Assembly: GCA_022711765.1 (NCBI GenBank)
Contig: JAKLEB010000001.1
Location: 65,186-129,185 of the forward strand
From: Candidatus Krumholzibacteriota bacterium
Lineage (GTDB): Bacteria > Krumholzibacteriota > Krumholzibacteriia > LZORAL124-64-63
Reading direction: 5' to 3'
DNA length: 64,000 nucleotides
How positions within the stretch are numbered: position 1 is the stretch's first letter; each line of letters begins with the position of its first letter. Shown piece by piece: positions 8,623-17,624 of this stretch. A model generated the notes under the pieces. It made no database searches. It was not told the DNA's origin and saw only the letters and a program-made list of their open reading frames with translations. Made by a program: the position numbers and the translations under genes.

Positions 8623-9411
8623 GTGACCCGAAACACCGGACGGCGGGACGGCGCCGTCGCGCTCTGGCTCGCGACGCTCGTCCTCGCGGCCGTTCTCGGC
8701 GCGACGGGGGGCTGCGGAGTCCACAACCCCTACGGCGCGGGCAGCTACGACCGCGGGATCTTCTGGCTCGAGCGCGGGCGATACCAGGAAGCCGCCGACG
8801 CGTTCGAGGCCTTCGTGCGCCAGAACCCCACCGACAGCCTGGCGGCCGCGGCGCAGTTCCAGAAGGCGCGCGCGTACATGGAGCTCGAGGAGTATCCGCT
8901 CGCCGCCGTCGAGTTCCAGATCCTGGCCCAGGATCATCCCACGAGTCCGCTCGTCGAGGACGCGCGGTTCCACGAGGGCGAGTGCTATTTCTTCCAGGTC
9001 GGCCGCATCGAGCGCGACGTCACCCCGGCGTACGAGGCGCGGCTGCACTGGCTGGATTTCGCCAGGGATTATCCCGACTCGCGTTTCATGCCCCAGGTTC
9101 GCCAGTCGATGCAGGAGATCTCGGACCTGCTCGTGCGCAAGCGCCTGCGCTCGGTCAGGCTCTACGACCGGCTCGGGCACCTCGACGCGGTGGCCCTGAG
9201 CCTCGATCGCATCCTCGCGGACGAACCGACGAGCAGCCTGATCGACGACGTGATCTGGCAACGCGCGCGGCTGGCCGAACGGCTCGAGGACCCCGCGACC
9301 GCGATCGCCATGTACCAGCGGCTCGTCGCGGAATACCCCGACAGCGACCACCGCGCCGACGCGAGCGACGCGCTCGCGAGGCTGACGGCCGGCGGCACCG
9401 AGGGGTCATGA
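8623..9411 (+). CDS. bamD: Outer membrane assembly lipoprotein BamD (YfiO-type)
   Basis: BamD is the essential TPR lipoprotein that works with BamA in outer-membrane protein insertion. The 262-residue product has a signal peptide with lipobox GATGGC (lipidated Cys near residue 30), then tetratricopeptide repeats: DRGIFWLERGRYQEAADAF, and FQKARAYMELEEYPLAAVEF with the DHPTSPLVEDARF segment typical of YfiO. The GTG at 8623 is preceded by GGGAGG. It ends in an ATGA overlap with nadD. bamA itself is at 22.8 kb, in another cluster. Confidence 0.88.
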   Translation: MTRNTGRRDGAVALWLATLVLAAVLGATGGCGVHNPYGAGSYDRGIFWLERGRYQEAADAFEAFVRQNPTDSLAAAAQFQKARAYMELEEYPLAAVEFQILAQDHPTSPLVEDARFHEGECYFFQVGRIERDVTPAYEARLHWLDFARDYPDSRFMPQVRQSMQEISDLLVRKRLRSVRLYDRLGHLDAVALSLDRILADEPTSSLIDDVIWQRARLAERLEDPATAIAMYQRLVAEYPDSDHRADASDALARLTAGGTEGS

Positions 9412-10013
9412 TCCGCGCCCTCTACGGAGGGACGTTCGATCCGGTCCACGCCGGCCACGTGGCCGTGGTGCGGCTGCTGCGCGAGCGACGCCTCGCCGAG
9501 GTCGTCCACGTCGCGGTGGCCTGGCAGTCGCCCCTGAAGGCCGACCTGCCCGGCGCGCCGGCCGCCGATCGCCTGCGCATGGTCGAGCTGGCGCTCGGCG
9601 GGCAGCGGGGCGTCGTCGTCGAGTCCGGCGAGCTCGCGCAGCCGCGACCGAGCTTCACCGTCGAGACCCTGGCGAGGCTCGTCGCCGAGCATCCCGGCGC
9701 GCGCTGGCGGCTCGTGATCGGCGCCGATGCGGCGGCGGATTTCGCCCGCTGGCGCGATCCCGCGCGGCTCCTGCGGCTCGCCGAACCGCTGGTGGTGGCC
9801 CGCGGGCCCGTCGTGCTCGCGCCGCCGCTCGCCGGACGCGGCGTGGTCGTGGGCGATTTCGATCACCCGGCGAGCGCGACCTCCGTGCGAACCCTGCTCG
9901 CGGCCGGCCGGCTGCCCGGACCCGAGCTGCTGCCGGCCGCCGTCGCCGACTACATCGTCGCCAGGGGTCTCTACGGCTGGCCGGCGCCGCCGCCCGGCAA
10001 GGAGTCGCCGTGA
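9408..10013 (+). CDS. nadD: Nicotinate-mononucleotide adenylyltransferase
   Basis: NadD converts nicotinate mononucleotide and ATP into deamido-NAD, the step before NAD synthetase. The 201-residue protein carries the nucleotidyltransferase signature GGTFDPVHAGH at its N-terminus, the RWRLVIGADAAADFARW segment (family: FIIGxDxxxxLxxW), and SATSVRTLLAAG in place of the ISSTxIR motif. Start and stop overlap bamD (ATGA) and polA (GTGA), indicating tight translational coupling. nadB, another NAD-pathway gene, lies at 32.9 kb. Confidence 0.95.
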   Translation: MIRALYGGTFDPVHAGHVAVVRLLRERRLAEVVHVAVAWQSPLKADLPGAPAADRLRMVELALGGQRGVVVESGELAQPRPSFTVETLARLVAEHPGARWRLVIGADAAADFARWRDPARLLRLAEPLVVARGPVVLAPPLAGRGVVVGDFDHPASATSVRTLLAAGRLPGPELLPAAVADYIVARGLYGWPAPPPGKESP

Positions 10014-12892
10014 ATCCGACGCTCATCCTGATCGACGGCTCGGCGCTCGTCTATCGCGCCCATTACGCCTTCGCGAATCGGCCGCTCACGTCGCCGTCGG
10101 GAGAGGTCACGTCGGTCGTCTTTGGAACGGTCAACGTCGTGCTGCAGCTCGTGGAACGCTATGCGCCGAGCCACCTCGCCATGGTCTTCGACCTGAAGGG
10201 GCCGACCTTCCGCAACGCGATCTACCCGCAATACAAGGCGAATCGCAAGCCGATGCCCGACGAGCTCGCCGCGCAGCTGCCGCGACTGCGGGAAGTGCTC
10301 GCGGCGTGGCGGCTGCCGGTGGTCGAGGTCGAGGGGTACGAGGCCGATGACGTGATGGCGACCGTGGCGCGCCGCAGCGCCGGCGTGGTGGACCGCGTCT
10401 GGCACTACACGGGGGACAAGGATTTCCAGCAGCTGCTGGACGCGCGGATCGGCCTCTTGAAGCCCGGCCGGCGCGGCGACGACCTGACCGAGGTCACGCT
10501 CGGGGACCTCGAGCGCGAGCTCGGTCTCAGCCCCGCGCAGGTCATCGACTGCTTCGCGCTCGCCGGGGACAAGTCCGACAACATCCCGGGCGCTCCCGGG
10601 GTGGGCGACAAGACCGCGCTCAAGCTCATCCGCGAATTCGGGGACCTCGAAACGCTGTTCGAGCGACTCGAGCGCAGCAACCTGACGCCGCGCCTCAAGC
10701 GGGTGATCGGCGAGAACCGCGACCAGATCCTGCTCTCGCGCCGGCTCTTCACCATCGACCAGGACGTGCCGCTCGACGTCGACTGGGACGCGCTCCGCAC
10801 GGTGCTGCCGACCTCGCCGGACGTCGCGGTGCTGTTGGACCGCCTGGGCCTGCAGCGGGGATTGCGGCGGGCGGAGAAGCTGGCGGCGTCGCTGGCTTCG
10901 TCGCCGCCGTCGCCCCCGGCGGCGGCGGCGAGTGGCCCGGCCGAGGCGCCGCAGCCGAGGCGTGAACCGGCGGCCGCGAAGGAGGCGCCCGCAGGCTCTC
11001 CGGCCGACGAGGGCGAACGCGACGGCGGCGGGGAGCGGTTGCGCGCCCGGGGCTACCTGCTCCTGGCCACCGACGACTCGCTCCGCGAGTGGCTGGCGCA
11101 GCTGCCGGCCGCGGCGCCGCTCGCGATCGACACCGAGACGGACGACCTCGTCACGCATCGAGCCCGGCTCGTCGGGATCAGCCTCGCGGCGGCGGGACTG
11201 CCTCCGGCGTACGTCCCCGTCCGCTGGCGCGTGCAGGACGCCGACCCCGCGAGGGGCGAGCCGGGGTCGCTCTTCGCGCTCGGCGAGGAGCGCGAGCGGC
11301 TCGCGGCGGTCCGGGCGATCCTGGGGCCGGTCCTCGCCGATCCGGCGCGGCTCAAGGTCGGTCAGAACCTCAAGTTCGACCTCTGGATCCTCGAGCGCAA
11401 CGGCCTGCCGGTCTGCGACCCGCTGTTCGACACCATGCTGGCGAGCTACGTGCTCGACCCCGGGCGGCTGAGCCACGGGCTCGAGGAGCTGGCGCGCCTC
11501 TTCCTCCACGAGACCATGATCGGCTACGACGAGATGTTCGCGCGCGGCGACCGCCGGCAGGACATCCTCGGCGTACCGCTGCCGCGCCTGGCCGAGTACG
11601 CCGCGGAGGACGCCGACGTGACCTGGCGCCTGTACTCCCTGCTCGACCGCCAGCTCGCGGCGGCCGGGCTCGCGGATCTGTTCCGCGATCTGGAGATGCC
11701 GCTGCTCCGGGTCCTGCTCGCGATGGAGCGCGCCGGCATCAAGATCGACCGGTCCTTCCTCGGCGAGCTCGAACAGAGCTTCGCCGCGGAGCTCGCGGAC
11801 CTCGAGCGGCGGATCCACGCGCTGGCCGGCGAGGAGTTCAATGTCCAGAGCCCCAAGCAGCTGGCGGTGATCCTCTTCGACAAGCTCGGCCTCAAGCCGC
11901 TCAAGAAGACCGCGAGCGGCTGGTCGACCGACGTGACCGTGCTCGAGCGCCTCGCGGAGGACCACGACCTGCCGCGCCTCGTCCTCGAGCACCGGCAGGT
12001 CGCGAAGCTGCAGGGGACCTACGTGACCTCCCTGCCGGAGCTGGCCGACGCGGACGGGCTCATCCACACCAGCTACAACCAGGCCGTGGCCGCGACCGGC
12101 CGGCTCTCGAGCAGCGATCCCAACCTGCAGAACATCCCGATCCGCACCGAGCTCGGGCGGCGCATCCGCCGGGCGTTCATCCCGCGGTCCCCGGACAACG
12201 TCTTCCTGTCGGCCGACTACTCGCAGGTCGAGCTGCGCCTCCTGGCGCACCTCTCGGGGGACGCGACGCTCTGCCAGTCCTTCCGCGACGGCGCCGACGT
12301 CCATCGCCGCACGGCGGCGCTCGTGGGCGGGGTCGCCGAGACGGCGGTCACGCCGCAGATGCGCTCGCGCGCCAAGGCCATCAATTTCGGCGTCGTCTAC
12401 GGCATGGGCGCGCGGGCGCTCGCCCGCCAGATCCAGGTCAAGCAGGCCGAGGCGCAGGAATTCATCGACCGGTACTTCGCCACGTATCCGGGCGTCAGGG
12501 CGTTCATCGACGCGACCAAGGAACGGGCGCGGCGCGACGGCTACGTGGAGACGATGCTCGGGCGCCGCCGGCTCCTGCCGGACATCCTCTCGCCGAACCA
12601 CCGCCTGCGCAGCTTCCAGGAGCGGATCGCGGTCAATACGCCGATCCAGGGCACGGCGGCCGACCTGATCAAGCTGGCCATGCTCCGCCTGGCCGCCGCT
12701 CTGCGCGAGGAGGGCGGCCGCGCGCTGATGCTGCTGCAGGTCCACGACGAGCTGGTGCTCGAGGTCCCCGAGCGCGAGGTCGCGGCGGTGACGGCGCTCG
12801 TCAAGCGCGCGATGGAGGGGGCGCTCTCGCTCGCCGTGCCGCTCGTGGTGGACGTGCACGCCGGCCGCGACTGGCGGGAAGCCCACGGTTGA
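10010..12892 (+). CDS. polA: DNA polymerase I with all three activities
   Basis: Pol I removes RNA primers and fills gaps in replication and repair. The 960-residue protein has an N-terminal 5'-3' nuclease (to about 290), an Ala/Pro-rich linker, a 3'-5' proofreading domain with its carboxylates retained (DTETDD near 374, NLKFD, YAAEDAD), and the polymerase with motif A DYSQVELRL near 735, motif B RSRAKAINFGVVYG and motif C VHDELVLEVP near 910. The proofreading site is intact, unlike Taq-type Pol I. It starts with GTG overlapping nadD. Confidence 0.97.
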   Translation: MNPTLILIDGSALVYRAHYAFANRPLTSPSGEVTSVVFGTVNVVLQLVERYAPSHLAMVFDLKGPTFRNAIYPQYKANRKPMPDELAAQLPRLREVLAAWRLPVVEVEGYEADDVMATVARRSAGVVDRVWHYTGDKDFQQLLDARIGLLKPGRRGDDLTEVTLGDLERELGLSPAQVIDCFALAGDKSDNIPGAPGVGDKTALKLIREFGDLETLFERLERSNLTPRLKRVIGENRDQILLSRRLFTIDQDVPLDVDWDALRTVLPTSPDVAVLLDRLGLQRGLRRAEKLAASLASSPPSPPAAAASGPAEAPQPRREPAAAKEAPAGSPADEGERDGGGERLRARGYLLLATDDSLREWLAQLPAAAPLAIDTETDDLVTHRARLVGISLAAAGLPPAYVPVRWRVQDADPARGEPGSLFALGEERERLAAVRAILGPVLADPARLKVGQNLKFDLWILERNGLPVCDPLFDTMLASYVLDPGRLSHGLEELARLFLHETMIGYDEMFARGDRRQDILGVPLPRLAEYAAEDADVTWRLYSLLDRQLAAAGLADLFRDLEMPLLRVLLAMERAGIKIDRSFLGELEQSFAAELADLERRIHALAGEEFNVQSPKQLAVILFDKLGLKPLKKTASGWSTDVTVLERLAEDHDLPRLVLEHRQVAKLQGTYVTSLPELADADGLIHTSYNQAVAATGRLSSSDPNLQNIPIRTELGRRIRRAFIPRSPDNVFLSADYSQVELRLLAHLSGDATLCQSFRDGADVHRRTAALVGGVAETAVTPQMRSRAKAINFGVVYGMGARALARQIQVKQAEAQEFIDRYFATYPGVRAFIDATKERARRDGYVETMLGRRRLLPDILSPNHRLRSFQERIAVNTPIQGTAADLIKLAMLRLAAALREEGGRALMLLQVHDELVLEVPEREVAAVTALVKRAMEGALSLAVPLVVDVHAGRDWREAHG

Positions 12893-12955
12893 GCGGCGAT
12901 CCCGCCTCCGGGAGCCGGCGGACCGCGCCGCGGGCGGCCGCGCGGCCCCTCGGGA

Positions 12956-12983
12956 TTGACAGCGGCGACCCGGCCGGTATCGT
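12956..12983 (+). promoter_or_regulatory. Sigma-70 promoter giving a probable leaderless coaE mRNA
   Basis: TTGACA (12956-12961), a 16-base spacer and TATCGT (12978-12983) end only six bases before the coaE ATG at 12990. Initiation at the usual distance would fall on or next to the start codon. Confidence 0.6.
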
Positions 12984-12989
12984 GGACCC

Positions 12990-13610
12990 ATGACCGTGTC
13001 GCCCGTCATCCGCTGGGCCGTCACCGGCCCCACCGGCGCCGGCAAGAGCCGGTTCTGCGCGCACCTGGCGGCGCGCGGGGCCGTGGTCGTCGACGCCGAC
13101 CGCGTCGGTCACGCCGTCCTCGACGAGCCGCCCGTCGGCGCCGCCGTCGTCGCGGCGTTCGGGCGCGACATTCTCGGCGCGGACGGCAGGATCGACCGCA
13201 ACCGCCTCGGCCCGCGCATCTTCGCGGACCCGGCCGCGCGGGCCAGGCTCGATGCGCTCGTCCATCCCGCCCTCGCCGCGGCGCTCGTCGCGCGGATCGG
13301 CGCGGCGGCGGGCGCCGGACCGCCGCTGGTCATCCTGGAGGCGGCCGTGTATTTTCTCTTGCCCGGCCCGCCGCCGGTGGATATGACTGTGACCGTGACG
13401 GCGCCGGAACCGGCGCGGCTCGCTCGCCTGATCGCCAAGGGGCTGTCGCCCGACAGTGCCCGGCAGCGCATCGCCGCCCAGGCCCACCTGGAACCGTACT
13501 GGTCGCGCGCGGTTCGGATCATCCACAACGACGGCTCGGAGGCCGCGCTGGCCCAAGAGGCCGATCGCCTGTGGCGCGAGTTCGTTGCGCCCCGCACCCG
13601 AAAGGGGTGA
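12990..13610 (+). CDS. coaE: Dephospho-CoA kinase
   Basis: CoaE phosphorylates dephospho-CoA, the last step of coenzyme A synthesis. The 206-residue protein has a P-loop TGPTGAGKS at residues 12-20, the VVDADRVGHAVL segment that contacts the substrate (family: DAD), and the core DILGADGRIDRNRLGPRIFADPAARARLDALVHP-type region, written here in parts as GRIDRNRLG and LVHPAL. The lid motif GLSPDSARQRIAAQ is diverged but recognisable. It lies after a sigma-70-like promoter with no obvious leader, and only three bases before prfB. Confidence 0.93.
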   Translation: MTVSPVIRWAVTGPTGAGKSRFCAHLAARGAVVVDADRVGHAVLDEPPVGAAVVAAFGRDILGADGRIDRNRLGPRIFADPAARARLDALVHPALAAALVARIGAAAGAGPPLVILEAAVYFLLPGPPPVDMTVTVTAPEPARLARLIAKGLSPDSARQRIAAQAHLEPYWSRAVRIIHNDGSEAALAQEADRLWREFVAPRTRKG

Positions 13611-13613
13611 CGC

Positions 13614-14733
13614 ATGAAGGAACTGCTGGACACGCTCGCGGCCCTGCGCGGCCGCCTGGCCGAGCTCAAGGAGGGGCTTTGACTATCCCGCCCTTCAGGC
13701 GGAGGTGACGGAACTGGAGGCGAAGCAGGCCGCCCCGGATTTCTGGTCGGTCCCCGGGCAGGCGAACCAGGTCGTCCAGCAGCTGCGCCGGCTGCGCACC
13801 TGGACCAATCCGGTGGTCGCGGCCGAGAGCAAGGCCGAGGAACTCGCCGTGCTGGCGGAACTCGCCGCGGAGGAAGAGGACGCGGAGGCGGCGGGCGAGG
13901 TCGCGACCGGAGTGCGCGAGCTCGAGGAGCTCATCGCGCAGCTCGATTTCCAGTTCCTGTTGAACGGCCCGGAGGATGGGCGCGGCGCGATCCTCGAGAT
14001 CCACCCCGGCGCCGGCGGCATCGAGTCGCAGGACTGGGCGGAGATGCTCCTGCGCATGTACGTCCGCTACCTCGACCGGCACGGCATGAAGCACACGACG
14101 CTCGACCTGCAGCCGGCCGAGGAGGCCGGCCTCAAGAGCGTGTCGCTGGAGGTCGACCACCCCTTCGCGTACGGGTACCTCAAGAGCGAGACCGGCGTGC
14201 ACCGGCTGGTGCGCATCTCGCCGTTCGACGCCCAGGCGCGGCGGCATACCAGCTTCGCCAGCGTCTTCGTGCTGCCGCTCGTCAGCGACGAGGTCGAGGT
14301 CGAGATCAACCCGGCCGACCTGCGCGTGGATACCTACCGCTCCCAGGGCGCCGGCGGCCAGCACGTCAACAAGACCGACAGCGCGGTCCGGATCACGCAC
14401 CTGCCCACCGGCATCGTGGTGTCGTCGCAGCAGGAACGCAGCCAGCACCGCAATCGCGAGCTGGCGATGACGATGCTGCGGACCAAGCTCTACATGCGCG
14501 CGCTCGAGGAGAAGATGAAGGAGCGGCAGGCGGCCGAGGACTCCAAGCTGGAGATCGCCTGGGGCAGTCAGATCCGCAACTACGTCCTGCAGCCTTACAC
14601 CAAGGTCAAGGACGTGCGGACCGAGCACGAGACGAGCAACGCCCAGGCCGTGCTGGACGGCGCGATCGACGAATTCATCGACGCCTACCTGCGGCACAAG
14701 AGCGGCGAGGTCGTCCGCCGCGCGCCCGAGTGA
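13614..14733 (+). CDS. prfB: Peptide chain release factor 2 (programmed +1 frameshift)
   Basis: RF2 terminates translation at UGA and UAA. Frame 1 runs from the ATG at 13614 for 22 codons to an in-frame TGA at 13680-13682; the protein continues in the +1 frame from GAC at 13681 (D-Y-P-A-L-Q), giving about 372 residues. The recoding signal is CTT-TGA-C preceded by AAGGAGGGG. Later features are the RF2 specificity tripeptide SPF (about 202-204) and the catalytic GGQ (about 247-249). The final residues and the length match the family. The gap to lysS is 28 bases. The interrupted frame is standard autoregulation, not a defect. Confidence 0.97.
13670..13683 (+). promoter_or_regulatory. RF2 programmed +1 frameshift site
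   Basis: An internal Shine-Dalgarno-like AAGGAGG precedes the slippery CTT and the UGA stop followed by C (13677-13683). Low RF2 slows termination at this UGA, and the ribosome slips from CUU to UUU, restoring RF2 synthesis. Confidence 0.93.
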
Positions 14734-14761
14734 TCGCGTCAGCCGGAAAGGGAACGCCACG

Positions 14762-16348
14762 GTGTCCGCACACGATTCCCGCGATGGCGCCGACGGGGGC
14801 GCCCAGACCCAGGGCCTGGACGCCATCGTCCAGGGCCGGCTGGACAAGCTCGCGCGTCTGGCCGAGCGCGGCCCGACCTACCCCCACCGCTTCGACCGCA
14901 GCCACCGCTCGCACGAGATCCGCGCCCAGGCGGCGGACCTGCTCGCGGCCGGCACGCGGGTCCGCTACGCGGGCCGCCTGCTCGCCAAGCGAGGCATGGG
15001 CAAGACCATGTTCGCGCCGCTCGACGACGAGTGGGGCCGGCTCCAGGTCTACTTCAAGCGCGACGATCTCGGCGACGCCGACTTCGAGGCGGCGCAGAAG
15101 CACCTGGACATCGGCGACCTGATCGGCGTCGAGGGCTACCTGTTCGAGACGCGGACCGGCGAGCTGACGATCCACGTCGAGTCCTTCGAGCTGCTCGCGA
15201 AGGCGTTGCGGCCGCTGCCGGAGAAGTACCACGACATGTCCGTGGAGCTGAAGAGCCGGCGGCGCTACCTGGACCTGGCGATGAACCTGGAGACGCGGCA
15301 GCGCTTCCGCCTGCGGTCGGCGCTGATCAGGGAGCTGCGCGCCTTCATGGACGCCGAGGGCTTCCTGGAAGTGGAGACGCCGGCTCTGCAGCCGCTCTAC
15401 GGCGGCGCGACGGCGCGGCCGTTCGTCACCCGCCACAACGCCCTGGACATGGAGCTCTACCTGCGCATCGCGGACGAGCTCTACCTCAAGCGGTGCATCG
15501 TCGGTGGGCTCGACCGGGTCTATGAACTGGCGAAGGACTTCCGCAACGAGGGGATGGACCGGACTCACAATCCCGAGTTCACGATGCTCGAGGCGTACGC
15601 GGCCTACTGGGACTACCACGACATGCTGGACCTCACCGAGCGGCTGCTGCGCACGCTCGGCGAACGGTTCGGCGCGGGCGGCACGATCACCTACGGCGGC
15701 CACGAGGTCGACCTCACACCGCCGTTTCGAAGGCTGCGGTTCCTCGATGCGCTGCGCGAGAAGACCGGGCTGGACCTGGCGTCGCTCGACGACGCGGCGC
15801 TCGCGGCGGCGGCGGCCGCCCGCGGCGTCGCCGTGCGCGCCGGCCTGGGTCGCGACAAGCTGCTGGACGAGCTGTTCTCGCTGCTGGTCGAGCCGGAACT
15901 GATCCAACCCACCTTCGTGCTGGACCACCCGCGGGAACTGTCGCCGCTCGCCAAGGATCACCGCGCGGAGCCCGGGCTCGTCGAGCGTTTCGAGCTCTTC
16001 GTGTGCGGATTCGAGCTGGCCAACAGCTTCTCCGAGCTCAACGACCCGCGCGAGCAGAGGCGTCGGTTCGAGGCGCAGGCGGCGCTGGCCGCGGCCGGCG
16101 ACGAGGAGGCCCAGCAGCTCGACGAGTGGTTCCTGGAGGCCCTCGAACACGGCATGCCGCCGACGGGCGGCATCGGTTACGGCGTCGATCGGCTGGTCAT
16201 GCTCTTCACCGGCTGCCACAGCATCCGTGACGTGCTGCTGTTCCCCGCGATGCGCCCCGAAGGGCGGCAGCAGCGGCCGGGATTCAGCGCCGAGTGGCAG
16301 CAGAAGGCCGACCGGGGCGACGAGCCACCGCCCCAGGCGAAGGAGTAG
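14762..16348 (+). CDS. lysS: Lysyl-tRNA synthetase, class II
   Basis: LysS charges tRNA-Lys. The 528-residue protein has an N-terminal OB-fold anticodon-binding domain (about 60-170), then a class II catalytic core with motif 1 (LEVETPALQPLYGGATARPF), motif 2 FRNEGMDRTHNPEFTM and motif 3 GGIGYGVDRLVMLF, and the C-terminal RDVLLFPAMRP of class II LysRS. The GTG at 14762 follows GGAAAGGGA. A C-terminal tail of about 25 mostly polar residues extends past the usual end. prfB-lysS adjacency is seen in many bacteria. Confidence 0.97.
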   Translation: MSAHDSRDGADGGAQTQGLDAIVQGRLDKLARLAERGPTYPHRFDRSHRSHEIRAQAADLLAAGTRVRYAGRLLAKRGMGKTMFAPLDDEWGRLQVYFKRDDLGDADFEAAQKHLDIGDLIGVEGYLFETRTGELTIHVESFELLAKALRPLPEKYHDMSVELKSRRRYLDLAMNLETRQRFRLRSALIRELRAFMDAEGFLEVETPALQPLYGGATARPFVTRHNALDMELYLRIADELYLKRCIVGGLDRVYELAKDFRNEGMDRTHNPEFTMLEAYAAYWDYHDMLDLTERLLRTLGERFGAGGTITYGGHEVDLTPPFRRLRFLDALREKTGLDLASLDDAALAAAAAARGVAVRAGLGRDKLLDELFSLLVEPELIQPTFVLDHPRELSPLAKDHRAEPGLVERFELFVCGFELANSFSELNDPREQRRRFEAQAALAAAGDEEAQQLDEWFLEALEHGMPPTGGIGYGVDRLVMLFTGCHSIRDVLLFPAMRPEGRQQRPGFSAEWQQKADRGDEPPPQAKE

Positions 16349-16364
16349 GCGGCCGCGCCGGCCC

Positions 16365-17615
16365 ATGGGTGTCTCACGCTACATCGCCCAGCGCTACCAG
16401 CGCAGCCGCCGCCGCAGCCGCGCGCTCAGCCGCGTGTCGGTCATCGCCATCGTCGGGATCACGGTCGGGGTGCTCGTGCTGGACGTCACCCTGGCCGTGA
16501 TGAACGGGTTCCATGCCGAGCTGCAGCGCAGCTTCGTCGACACGATGCCGATGATCACCGTCGCCTGCCACGCGCCGGAGGGTCTCAGCGACCTCGAGCA
16601 GGTGATCGCCACGATCGGCGCCGAGCCCGGCGTGGTCGGCGTGTCGCCGTCGATCCGCCAGGAGGTCGTGATCTCGAAGAAGAGGCTGTTCGGCCCGCCG
16701 ATCTCCCGCGGCGCCATCACCTGGGGTATCGATCCCCGGCGGGTCGACAGCGTGCAGCCGTTCAGCCGGCAGTTGTGGCCGGGCCCCGAGGTGCGCGACC
16801 GGTTGCGCGCGGGCGCCGGGCAGACGCCGCGGCTCGTGCTGGGCCGGGAGCTTGCGCTGGACCTGTACGCCGGCCTCGAGGACACGGTGCTGGTCACGGC
16901 GCCGCGGGGAGAGATCGGTCTGGGCGACCTCAAGGCGGAGACCCGCCCGTTCCTGGTCGCCGGCTTCCTCGACTCCGGCATGTACGAGTTCGACAGCCGC
17001 TTCGTGTATCTCGATCTGCAGGATGCGCGCGGGTTCTTCGGCTACGAGGACCGGGGCGCCGGTCTGATCGGCGTGCGCGTGGCGGACATGATGCAGGCCG
17101 CGGCGATCGCCGACAGCCTCGTCGTGCGCCTGGGCGCCGACTACAGCGCGGTGGACTGGATGGAGCTCAACTCGACGATCTTCCGCTGGGTCAGGCTCGA
17201 GAAGATCCTGATGTTCCTGCTGGTGGGTCTGGTGATCCTGGTCGCGGCCTTCAACATCATCGGGATCCTGACCATGATGGTCGGCGAGCGCGGGCGCGAG
17301 GTCGGCATCCTGCTCGCGATGGGCGCGAGCCCCGGCCAGGTCAAGCGCGTCTTCATGCTCAACGGATTGTGGCTCGGCTTCTGGGGGACCGCCGCCGGCA
17401 GCGTGCTGGGCTGGGGCCTGTGCCAGTACCTGGTCCGGTTCGGCATCGCCATCCCCGGCGACGTCTATTTCGTCGACCACCTGCCCTGCATCCCGCAGAC
17501 GCTGGATTTCCTGGTCGTGGCGCTGGCCGCGATGGCGTTGACCCTGGTGTCCACCCTGGTGCCCAGCCACGAGGCCTCGCGCCTGGACCCGATGGCGATC
17601 ATCCGCTACACGTGA
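16365..17615 (+). CDS. LolC/LolE-family lipoprotein-releasing transporter permease
   Basis: This is the membrane subunit of the ABC exporter that extracts outer-membrane lipoproteins from the inner membrane. The 416-residue protein has the family N-terminus (RYIAQRYQRSRRRSRALS then a first helix near residues 25-45), a large periplasmic MacB-like domain, and three C-terminal helices of the FtsX domain (LIMFLLVGLVILVAAFNII-type region near 285, and the motif GREVGILLAMGAS). Only one such permease gene is present, so it may work as a homodimer (LolF-like). It is followed after nine bases by lolD. Many lipoproteins in the window would be its clients. Confidence 0.92.
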   Translation: MGVSRYIAQRYQRSRRRSRALSRVSVIAIVGITVGVLVLDVTLAVMNGFHAELQRSFVDTMPMITVACHAPEGLSDLEQVIATIGAEPGVVGVSPSIRQEVVISKKRLFGPPISRGAITWGIDPRRVDSVQPFSRQLWPGPEVRDRLRAGAGQTPRLVLGRELALDLYAGLEDTVLVTAPRGEIGLGDLKAETRPFLVAGFLDSGMYEFDSRFVYLDLQDARGFFGYEDRGAGLIGVRVADMMQAAAIADSLVVRLGADYSAVDWMELNSTIFRWVRLEKILMFLLVGLVILVAAFNIIGILTMMVGERGREVGILLAMGASPGQVKRVFMLNGLWLGFWGTAAGSVLGWGLCQYLVRFGIAIPGDVYFVDHLPCIPQTLDFLVVALAAMALTLVSTLVPSHEASRLDPMAIIRYT

Positions 17616-17624
17616 GGAGGCGGC

